The notes under the pieces were generated by a model. The model made no database searches, was not told the DNA's origin, and saw nothing but the letters and a program-made list of their open reading frames with translations. 64,000 nucleotides of DNA. Origin: Arthrobacter oryzae (lineage in GTDB: Bacteria; Actinomycetota; Actinomycetes; Actinomycetales; Micrococcaceae). The first letter of the stretch is position 1. Every line of letters starts with the position of its first letter. The translations under genes and the position numbers were made by a program. The stretch lies in contig NZ_JAUSSM010000003.1 of the NCBI RefSeq assembly GCF_030812315.1, positions 124,001-188,000 on the forward strand, read 5' to 3'. Shown here piece by piece: positions 1 to 6,539 of the stretch.

Positions 1-1
1 G

Positions 2-184
2 GGCGGACTGAAGGCCAAGGGCCACCCCGTCGGCGCCACCGGCGTTTCCCAGCATGTCATCGCGGCCATGCAGCTCACCGGCACCGCGGGCGGCATGCAG
101 CTCGCCAACCCCCGCCGGGCCGCCGTGCAGAACATGGGCGGCGTGGGTATCGCCAACTACGTGAGCGTGCTCGAGGCCGTCTAA
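2..184 (+). CDS. Acetyl-CoA acetyltransferase (thiolase), C-terminal end only
   Basis: Sixty codons of an open frame enter from the left edge and stop at TAA 182-184. The first residues include K-G-H-P-V-G-A-T-G, the glycine-rich segment that carries the conserved histidine near the C-terminus of thiolases; an N-M-G-G-V-G-I-A-N segment follows close to the end. Thiolases condense or cleave acyl-CoA in lipid and branched-chain metabolism. The longer-spaced C-terminal style resembles the SCP-2/lipid-transfer type acetyltransferases of actinobacteria. Most of the gene, including the N-terminal catalytic cysteine, lies outside the window, so the exact subgroup cannot be assigned. Confidence 0.85.
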   Translation, partial: GGLKAKGHPVGATGVSQHVIAAMQLTGTAGGMQLANPRRAAVQNMGGVGIANYVSVLEAV

Positions 185-190
185 CCCCCC

Positions 191-255
191 GGAGTTTTTG
201 TCCAGATAATGGGTCCTGGAGGGTCCTGAAGTGCCATTATCTGGACAAAAACTCC
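191..255. repeat. Perfect 22-bp inverted repeat between convergent genes
   Basis: Arms at 191-212 and 234-255 are exact reverse complements (outer bases GGAGTTTTTGTCCAGATAAT). The 21-nt loop itself holds two copies of GGGTCCTG. The element sits between the thiolase stop and the convergent ankyrin gene, where it can act as a bidirectional transcription terminator. The arms are much longer than a usual terminator and hold the A/T run inside the stem, so a REP- or MITE-like origin is also possible. Confidence 0.75.
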
Positions 256-276
256 CAAGCCCGGGGCAGGAAGCGG

Positions 277-1017
277 CTAGCGGCCCCGGATCAGGGCCGC
301 GATCTCCACAAAGCCCAGCCGCTCCGCGTTCTCCAAGGCGGTGCGGCCCTGGGGATCCCGGATTCCGGGGTCGGCACCGGCGGCGAGGAGCTGACGGACC
401 ACCTCCTGCTGCCTTGGCCCGCCGTTGTTGAGCAGGATGGCTTCCTGCATAGCCGTCCAGCCCAGGCTGTTGACGTGGTTGACGGGTACGCCGGCGGCGA
501 TGAGGATCCTCACGGTTTCCACATGCCCGTGTTCGCTGGCCGGGATCAGCGCCGTTCCGCCGAACCGGTTGGTGCTCCGCACGTCCGCACCTGCAGCCAA
601 GGTCAGCTGCAGGACCTCGTTGAATCCCTCGGCCCCGGCATAGAGGAACGCCGAGTCCTCGATGGCGTCTTTCGCGTTGACGCTGCCGCCGGCCCGGATC
701 AGTTCGGCCACCATGGCGACGTCGTTGGCCTTCGCGGCCTGGATCAGCCGCTGGTCGAGCTCCGCCTGCGCCTCAGGGGACAACGCAGGACGGGTCTCGG
801 AAGGCGCTGTCGTTGTCGCCGCCGCTGTTGTGGGGACGGCCGTGGGCGTTGCAGCGGCGGCGGAGGAGGTCACAGGAGCGGACGACGGCGGTGTCTCCCG
901 CCGTCCCGGATCTCCGGGCCCGGCCTGGCAGGCCGCAAGGCAGGCAGCAACGCCGGCTGCGGCGATGACGACCGCAGATACCTGCCGAGCCCTGCGCCAA
1001 GTCCTGAACCGCCTCAT
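277..1017 (-). CDS. Ankyrin-repeat lipoprotein
   Basis: Predicted 246-residue exported lipoprotein. The N-terminus has arginines, a hydrophobic stretch and a lipobox L-A-A-C at about residues 27-30, then a long Ser/Thr/Ala/Pro linker. From about residue 85 to the end come ankyrin repeats, with readable cores such as A-A-G-A-D-V and A-A-G-A-D-P-G-I-R-D-P-Q-G-R-T-A-L. Ankyrin repeats bind proteins, so a role at the outer face of the membrane is likely, but no partner can be named. I use the ATG at 1017 because it gives a proper signal peptide; a longer frame to 1086 has a non-signal N-terminus. It follows the GlcG-like gene by 11 bases and is probably cotranscribed with it. Confidence 0.8.
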   Translation of the reverse strand: MRRFRTWRRARQVSAVVIAAAGVAACLAACQAGPGDPGRRETPPSSAPVTSSAAAATPTAVPTTAAATTTAPSETRPALSPEAQAELDQRLIQAAKANDVAMVAELIRAGGSVNAKDAIEDSAFLYAGAEGFNEVLQLTLAAGADVRSTNRFGGTALIPASEHGHVETVRILIAAGVPVNHVNSLGWTAMQEAILLNNGGPRQQEVVRQLLAAGADPGIRDPQGRTALENAERLGFVEIAALIRGR

Positions 1018-1028
1018 GAACCCAGAGC

Positions 1029-1619
1029 CTACTTCGCGGAGCCGGATGCCGCAGCGGCAATGGCCTCCGCACCGGCAGTTGCGCACGCCTCATCCAGCGC
1101 ACCGTCGGGGGCGCCGCCGACCCCGATGCCTGCCACGGAGACCCCGTTGACCTTGAGCGGAACGCCGCCGGCCAGGAAGAGGGTGCCGGGCAGGTCCGCG
1201 ATGCTGGGACCGTTGCCGTTGATGCGCCTGGCAAGCTCGCTGGTGGGCGTACCGAAGGCGGCCGCCGTGTAGGCCTTCTGCTGCGCCGCCTCAATGGTGT
1301 GCTCGGCAGCGTTATCGCCGCGGAGGAGGGCCTGAACGGTTCCGAACCTGTCCACCAGGGCCACCGTGACGAACGGAAGCTTATCCGCCTGGCACTTGGC
1401 GAGGGCAGCCTTGACCGCGTCGGCGGAGGCTCCTACGGTGATCCGGTTCTGGGCCACAACGGTTTCGGGCACCGGCTGGACATCGACGGCAGGAACGGCT
1501 GCAGGAACCGGTGCGGCGGCAGCCGCTGAGGTCCCGGCGTTGGCCGCGGCCGTCAGCCCGCCGGTCAGGAGCAGCGCTCCGGCGGCAGCGGCGGCGGCAA
1601 TCTTCTTGGACATCTTCAC
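1029..1619 (-). CDS. Secreted GlcG/HbpS-like heme-binding family protein
   Basis: Predicted 196-residue protein with a Sec signal peptide (M-K-M-S-K-K, then an Ala/Leu-rich core, cleavage near A-N-A about residue 28) and a Pro/Ala linker. The mature part is one GlcG/HbpS domain (formerly DUF336): A-K-C-Q-A-D, V-A-L-V-D-R-F-G, and the C-terminal G-G-V-P-L-K...G-I-G-V-G-G-A block typical of the family. Members bind heme or cobalamin-like ligands or have lost a catalytic role; in streptomycetes a secreted HbpS senses heme with a two-component system. The two-component pair just upstream in the opposite direction makes a functional link tempting, but this is inference. A Shine-Dalgarno-like AGGAG lies just before the ATG at 1619. 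Confidence 0.85.
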   Translation of the reverse strand: MKMSKKIAAAAAAGALLLTGGLTAAANAGTSAAAAAPVPAAVPAVDVQPVPETVVAQNRITVGASADAVKAALAKCQADKLPFVTVALVDRFGTVQALLRGDNAAEHTIEAAQQKAYTAAAFGTPTSELARRINGNGPSIADLPGTLFLAGGVPLKVNGVSVAGIGVGGAPDGALDEACATAGAEAIAAAASGSAK

Positions 1620-1761
1620 GGGTTCTCCTTGAATTAGGGGGTCTAACGGTTCTGGCGCTTGCCCGGTTCATGCCCCGGGCCTGGAATCCATCCTGTCCGC
1701 CCGGGCGCGGCAGGGCATCAGGCGTTGGTCTGCCGCGGCCTCCCCCATCGGGCTGGGCGTA

Positions 1762-1777
1762 TCAGCCAAAAGGCTGA
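1762..1777. promoter_or_regulatory. Small inverted repeat in the divergent promoter region
   Basis: TCAGCC-AAAA-GGCTGA is a perfect 6-bp inverted repeat in the 223-bp gap between the divergent GlcG-like gene and the sensor kinase gene. Its position suggests an operator or an early hairpin in the kinase leader. No better-defined promoter elements can be read with certainty. Confidence 0.3.
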
Positions 1778-1842
1778 GAGACCAGCAACGGCGCGGGCCC
1801 TAGCATTGTGGATAGCACTCATCCACCGGAACCGGACACCCC

Positions 1843-3081
1843 ATGCCCTCCTCACCACCAGCCCTCCCGGCGTCGTCGGTCCCTTCCCCAGCCTCGGAAC
1901 CAGGCCCCGCCCCGGAACCGGGCCCTGGCAACGGCGCTCCCGGAAGGGGCCCGCTGGGCCGCATCGACGCCGTCGTGCATCTTGGTTTTGCCGTTCTGCT
2001 GGTGGCATCGGCGGTCCGATACGTCATGCGGCACAGCCCCGCGGACAACCTGTGGGTGCTGGCCCTCGCCGCGGCAGTGTGTTCGCTCTATGCCGTGATC
2101 GCCGTGCTGTCGCAGCGCAGGCGGCCGTGGGCGGTGTGGATGTTCGTCCTCGTGGCGCTCTGGGCGGTGCTGGTGATCGCGGCTCCCAGCTTTGCGTGGT
2201 GCTCGTTCGCGCTGTTCTTCCTGTGCCGGACCGCCTTCAGCGGCTGGGTGGCCTACCTGGCGGGAGGCGCGACGGCGGCGGCCACCGCCGTCGGGCTGTT
2301 CCGGCTTAGCGGCGGCAGCGATATCGCCATGCTCCTGGGTCCGCTGGCCGTGGGCATTATGCTGACGCTGATCTATGACCGCATCGAGCAGGACGCCGCC
2401 GAACAGCGCAGGCTTCATGCGGAGGTGTCGTTGGCCCAGGGACGGCTGGCAGCCAGCGAGCGCCGGGCGGGAACCATCGAGGAGCGCGAACGGGTGTCCC
2501 GGGAAATCCACGACACCGTGACCCAGGGCCTGGCCAGCAGCCTGCTCCTGCTGGAAGCCGCTAACAGGTCCTGGCCCAGCCCGGCCGCTCGCGAGGACGT
2601 CCTTAGCGCCAGCGGAATGCTGCGCCGGAACCTGGCCGACACCCGCAGCCTGGTCCACGAGCTCGCCTCCCCCGGGCTGGACACGGCACCGCTGCCGGAT
2701 GCCCTGCTGCAGGCGGCGTCACAGTACGTCCCGGGCGTGCGGCTGCTGGTCACGGGCGAGCCGCGCACCGTCCCCGCGGATGTCCGCCACGCGCTGCTTC
2801 GGGTGGTCCAGAGCGCCGCCGCGAACACCAAACTGCATGCCGGCACAGCGAACGCCACGGTAACACTGGGCTACCTTCCGGGGTCCGTCACCCTGGATGT
2901 GTACGACGACGGCGGCGGCTTCGACCCGCTGTCGCTGGCACCGCCGTCGGGCGCCGGAGGCTACGGACTCCGGGCAATGCGCCAGAGGGTGGAACAGCTG
3001 GGCGGCGTATTCTCGGTGGAAAGTACCCCCGGCGAAGGGACGATCGTGGCCGCGCAACTGCCCACCGGGGAGGAACAGTGA
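1843..3081 (+). CDS. Membrane sensor histidine kinase, HisKA_3 (NarL/DesK) type
   Basis: Predicted 412-residue sensor. After a proline-rich start (to about residue 38), five or six membrane segments span residues 42-175. A short coiled region leads to the HisKA_3 dimerisation box with S-R-E-I-H-D-T-V-T-Q-G-L, whose histidine is at about residue 223. The C-terminal HATPase_c domain shows D-D-G-G-G-F-D and G-G-Y-G-L-R-A-M-R-Q-R-V. It should autophosphorylate on the histidine and pass phosphate to the response regulator that overlaps its stop. No extracellular sensor domain is visible, so the membrane segments may themselves sense. The ATG at 1843 has only a weak ribosome site; a start a few codons downstream cannot be excluded. 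Confidence 0.9.
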   Translation: MPSSPPALPASSVPSPASEPGPAPEPGPGNGAPGRGPLGRIDAVVHLGFAVLLVASAVRYVMRHSPADNLWVLALAAAVCSLYAVIAVLSQRRRPWAVWMFVLVALWAVLVIAAPSFAWCSFALFFLCRTAFSGWVAYLAGGATAAATAVGLFRLSGGSDIAMLLGPLAVGIMLTLIYDRIEQDAAEQRRLHAEVSLAQGRLAASERRAGTIEERERVSREIHDTVTQGLASSLLLLEAANRSWPSPAAREDVLSASGMLRRNLADTRSLVHELASPGLDTAPLPDALLQAASQYVPGVRLLVTGEPRTVPADVRHALLRVVQSAAANTKLHAGTANATVTLGYLPGSVTLDVYDDGGGFDPLSLAPPSGAGGYGLRAMRQRVEQLGGVFSVESTPGEGTIVAAQLPTGEEQ

Positions 3082-3704
3082 ACCCGATTACCGTGCTGCT
3101 GGTGGACGACCATCTGGTGGTCCGCAGCGGGCTCAAGGCGCTGCTGGGAACGCAGCCGGACATTGAGGTGGTGGCCGAGGCCGCTTCCGGCGAGGAGGCG
3201 CTGGTCCAGGCGGAGCAGCTGAGCCCCGCGGTGGTGGTGATGGACCTGGCCATGGGTGCCGGCATGGACGGCATCGAGGCCATCAAGCGCCTGCGACGGC
3301 AGAACAGCAGGCAGGCGGTGCTGGTGTTCACCACCTATGATTCGGATGCGGACATCGTCCGGGCGGTCGACGCCGGCGCCATGGGCTACCTGCTCAAGGA
3401 CGCCGCGCCGGAGGAGATCTTCGCCGCGATCCGGGGGGCCGTCCAGGGCAGGAGCGTGATGAGCGCTCCGGTGGCTTCGCGGCTCTTCCAGCAGCTGCGG
3501 AACCCGGACGAGGTCCTGACACCCCGCGAGGCGGAGCTGCTGAGCCTGCTGATCGAAGGCCTCAGCAACCGGGAACTCGGCCAGCGGCTGTTCATCTCCG
3601 AGGCCACGGTGAAGACGCACCTGGCCCACATTTACGCCAAGCTCGGGGTGGAAACCAGGGCCGCTGCGATCGCCACGGCGATACGCCGCGAGGGCATGCG
3701 CTAG
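3078..3704 (+). CDS. NarL/LuxR-family response regulator
   Basis: Predicted 208 residues. The receiver domain begins I-T-V-L-L-V-D-D-H, has the phosphoacceptor Asp at about residue 56 (V-V-M-D-L), and the conserved K in L-L-K-D-A at about residue 102. The C-terminal LuxR-type helix-turn-helix reads L-T-P-R-E-A-E-L-L, then S-N-R-E-L-G and A-T-V-K-T-H-L-A-H-I-Y-A-K-L. It starts on GTG inside the kinase stop (4-base overlap GTGA), which implies translational coupling. The pair most likely controls neighbouring genes, with the secreted heme-binding-type protein next door the obvious candidate; the target is inferred only. Confidence 0.93.
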   Translation: MNPITVLLVDDHLVVRSGLKALLGTQPDIEVVAEAASGEEALVQAEQLSPAVVVMDLAMGAGMDGIEAIKRLRRQNSRQAVLVFTTYDSDADIVRAVDAGAMGYLLKDAAPEEIFAAIRGAVQGRSVMSAPVASRLFQQLRNPDEVLTPREAELLSLLIEGLSNRELGQRLFISEATVKTHLAHIYAKLGVETRAAAIATAIRREGMR

Positions 3705-3772
3705 CGGATGCGCGCCGCCGGAAGGCAGGTCTAGACTCGACCCTAGCCCCGCCCCGGATTTGAGGAGCCCCC

Positions 3773-4828
3773 ATGCGCGCCACCATCATCCACGGCCCTG
3801 GAGACATCCGGGTCGAAGACCGGGACTACCCGGCGGTCCAGCTGCCCACGGACGTGGTGGTGAAGGTGACCGCATCCTGCGTCTGCGGCTCTGACCTGTG
3901 GCCGTACCGGGGCGTGAAGCCCATCCGCAAGCCGGCGGCGATAGGCCATGAATTCGTCGGAGTGGTGGAAAGCGTCGGCGCGGACGTGACAGCGCTCGCG
4001 GAGGGCGATTTCGTCATTGCACCGTTCGTCGTCAGCTGCGGGGAATGCCCGCAGTGCCGCAACGGCGTCACCGTTGCGTGCGACCGTCTGGCCGGCTGGG
4101 GCGGCCGCGACAGCGCCGGCCACCGGATCGACGGAGGCCAGGGCCAGGCCGTCCGCGTTCCGCTGGCCGAGAGCACCCTGGTCAAGGTGCCGGGGGTCAC
4201 CGAGCCGGACGCTGAACTCACCGCCAACCTGCTGACCCTGTCCGATGTCATGGCCACCGGCCACCACGCGGCGCTGTCCGCGAAAGTGGCGCCCGGCCGG
4301 ACGGTGGTAGTGGTGGGCGACGGCGCCGTCGGGCTTTGCGGTGTCCTGGCGGCCAGGCGGCTCGGGGCAGAGCGGATCATCGCCATGTCCCGGCACGCGG
4401 ACCGGCAGGCGATGGCCCGCGAGTTCGGCGCCACGGACATCGTGGAAGAACGGGGGGACGACGGCGTGGCCAAGGTCCGCGACCTGCTGGGCGGCGTGCT
4501 GGCCGACTCGGTGCTGGAGTGCGTGGGCACGAAGGAATCCATGGAGCAGGCCCTGCACTGTGTCCGCCCGGGAGGCGCGCTTGGCTTCGTGGGCGTCCCG
4601 ACCGGCGGGGCCGAGGTAACGCTACGTTACCTGTTCGACTCCAACGTCTCCATTGCCGGCGGCATGGCTCCCGCCCGGACGTACATCCCCGAACTGCTGG
4701 CGGACGTGCTGGCCGGAACAATCAACCCGGGCCGCGTGTTCGACTCCGTGATGCCGCTGGAGGAAGCCGCCGAGGCCTACAGGGCCATGGACGAACGGCG
4801 TGCCATCAAGGTGCTGCTCACCCCCTGA
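3773..4828 (+). CDS. Zinc-dependent alcohol dehydrogenase (MDR family)
   Basis: Predicted 351-residue medium-chain dehydrogenase/reductase, the usual length. Catalytic zinc ligands are seen in C-V-C-G-S-D and G-H-E-F. The structural zinc loop C-G-E-C-P-Q-C-R-N-G, with a further Cys downstream, is complete. The Rossmann motif V-V-V-G-D-G-A-V-G is at about residue 183. It should oxidise an alcohol or reduce an aldehyde with NAD(P); substrate is unknown. The ATG follows T-G-A-G-G-A-G, a good ribosome site. It stands alone between the two-component system and the GGDEF gene. Confidence 0.92.
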   Translation: MRATIIHGPGDIRVEDRDYPAVQLPTDVVVKVTASCVCGSDLWPYRGVKPIRKPAAIGHEFVGVVESVGADVTALAEGDFVIAPFVVSCGECPQCRNGVTVACDRLAGWGGRDSAGHRIDGGQGQAVRVPLAESTLVKVPGVTEPDAELTANLLTLSDVMATGHHAALSAKVAPGRTVVVVGDGAVGLCGVLAARRLGAERIIAMSRHADRQAMAREFGATDIVEERGDDGVAKVRDLLGGVLADSVLECVGTKESMEQALHCVRPGGALGFVGVPTGGAEVTLRYLFDSNVSIAGGMAPARTYIPELLADVLAGTINPGRVFDSVMPLEEAAEAYRAMDERRAIKVLLTP

Positions 4829-4968
4829 GACGGCAGGCCGGCCGCACGGCTTAACAGACTGCAACGGCAGTCCCCTGCGAGCGCCTGCGGGTGCGATACT
4901 AAGTCTGCGTACGAATTGGGTGCGCGTCCGGTCCGGGTCTTCGCGTGGTTGCGAACTGGGAGAACTGA

Positions 4969-6120
4969 ATGCACCTCGACACCTTAACCCTCAGGGTTGC
5001 CTTCGCCGTTGTCGCGTTCACTCTGGCCCTCCTGTTCTACTTCGCGGCGTACCGGAGCACGCGGTCCCCCTACAGTGCGTGGTGGTGCATTGCCCTGACG
5101 CTCTTCCTGGCCGGTTCCGCGTCCTACCTTTTCAACGGGACAGTGCATCAGGTGTGGGCCAATCCGCTGGGGAACTACCTGCTGATTGCCGGCGCAACCT
5201 GCGTCTGGGCAGGGGCCCGGTCGCTGCGGGCGTCGAGGCCGCGCGCCTGGCAGCTGGCGGCGGGCCCCGCCGTGGTAACAGTGTCGTCGGCGTTGGAAAA
5301 CCCTGCCGTCAATGTCTGGTCCGGAGGTGCCGTGTTCCTGGCGCTCATGAGCCTCATGCTGGGCCTGGCGTCCCGCGAACTCTGGCGGCTGGAGCCGGGA
5401 TACTCCAGGGTCCGGATTCCGCTGGCCATCGCGGCCGGGTTCTTCTCCGCCTACTACTTCTGCCGGCTGGTGGTGTACGTCGGAGAAGGCCCGGACGGCT
5501 CCGTTTTCGTCACCTACTTCGGCTCCGCGGTCACGACATTGGTCACCATGGTGCTGCTGGTGGTGGTGTCTTTCAGCATGGCGGCGCTCAGCAGCGAGCA
5601 GCAGACGCGTGCCCTGCGGGCGGTGGCCACGCAGGACGGCCTCACGGGGCTGCTCAACCGCTCGGCCTTCATGGAACTGGCCTCCGATGAGCTGCAGCGG
5701 CTGCGGCGCACGCGGGCACTGGGCTCCCTGATCCTGGCCGACATCGATCACTTCAAGGCAGTCAACGACACCTACGGCCACGCCGCCGGTGATGTGGCCC
5801 TGCAGTCGTTCGCCTCCGCCTGCAACGACACGGTCCGCTCAACAGACCTCGTGGGACGGTATGGCGGCGAGGAGTTCATCTTCCTCCTGCCCGGCGTCAA
5901 CCCGGACCGCGCAGAAGCCATCACCGCGGAGATCAACAGGCAGCTCAAATCACTCCGCGGACCGGGCGGTTCCCGGATGCCCACAGCAAGTTACGGCATT
6001 GCCCCGGTCGGCCATGGAACGGCCGGCCTGGAGGACCTGATCGCGACGGCGGACGCCGCCCTGTACCAGGCTAAGTCGCTGGGCCGGAACCGCACGGTCC
6101 GGGGAATCCACGCCTCGTAG
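4969..6120 (+). CDS. Membrane diguanylate cyclase (GGDEF)
   Basis: Predicted 383 residues. Seven closely spaced hydrophobic segments fill residues 8-205, resembling a seven-helix sensory module. The GGDEF domain follows from about residue 215, starting D-G-L-T-G-L-L-N-R, with metal-binding D-I-D-H-F-K and the active-site variant G-G-E-E-F, which is a functional version of GGDEF. It should make cyclic di-GMP from GTP at the membrane. No EAL domain is present. The ATG at 4969 follows GGGAGAACTGA. Confidence 0.92.
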   Translation: MHLDTLTLRVAFAVVAFTLALLFYFAAYRSTRSPYSAWWCIALTLFLAGSASYLFNGTVHQVWANPLGNYLLIAGATCVWAGARSLRASRPRAWQLAAGPAVVTVSSALENPAVNVWSGGAVFLALMSLMLGLASRELWRLEPGYSRVRIPLAIAAGFFSAYYFCRLVVYVGEGPDGSVFVTYFGSAVTTLVTMVLLVVVSFSMAALSSEQQTRALRAVATQDGLTGLLNRSAFMELASDELQRLRRTRALGSLILADIDHFKAVNDTYGHAAGDVALQSFASACNDTVRSTDLVGRYGGEEFIFLLPGVNPDRAEAITAEINRQLKSLRGPGGSRMPTASYGIAPVGHGTAGLEDLIATADAALYQAKSLGRNRTVRGIHAS

Positions 6121-6212
6121 TCCGCAAAGTAGGGCATTTCTCCCCTTTTCGCCGCCCGGAAGCGGGGGCTAGCGTGAAGCGGGTCAGCATCCACCGCCGT
6201 TGAGGAGCCGTC

Positions 6213-6530
6213 ATGGCCGGGTTTGTGCAGATCATCGAATTCAAGACCTCCCGAATCAAGGAGATTGAAGAGCTGGGCCGTCCGTCAAGAACGGAGGGAA
6301 GCACTGCGCCAACGTTCCGCCGCATTGTTGCCACGGCCGACAGGGACCACCCGGGCACCTATTTCACCATCGTCGACTTCGATTCCTTTGACTCGGCGAT
6401 GGAGAATTCCGGCCGCCCGGAAACGTCGGAATTCGCTGCCAAGATGGCGGCGCTGTGCGACGGGCCGGTGATCTTCCGCAACTTGGATGTCATGTGGGAG
6501 GACACCGGCGAGGGAACGGGCAACAGCTAG
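6213..6530 (+). CDS. Small protein, possible dimeric alpha/beta-barrel fold
   Basis: A 105-residue soluble protein starting behind T-G-A-G-G-A-G. It contains a V-Q-I-I-E-F strand, a central Y-F-T-I-V-D-F-D-S-F and a G-R-P-E-T segment, and resembles the small antibiotic-monooxygenase-like ferredoxin folds found widely in actinobacteria. No catalytic residues are evident. It ends 9 bases before the phosphotransferase gene and is likely cotranscribed with it. Family assignment is tentative. Confidence 0.7.
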   Translation: MAGFVQIIEFKTSRIKEIEELGRPSRTEGSTAPTFRRIVATADRDHPGTYFTIVDFDSFDSAMENSGRPETSEFAAKMAALCDGPVIFRNLDVMWEDTGEGTGNS

Positions 6531-6539
6531 GAGCGGGAC

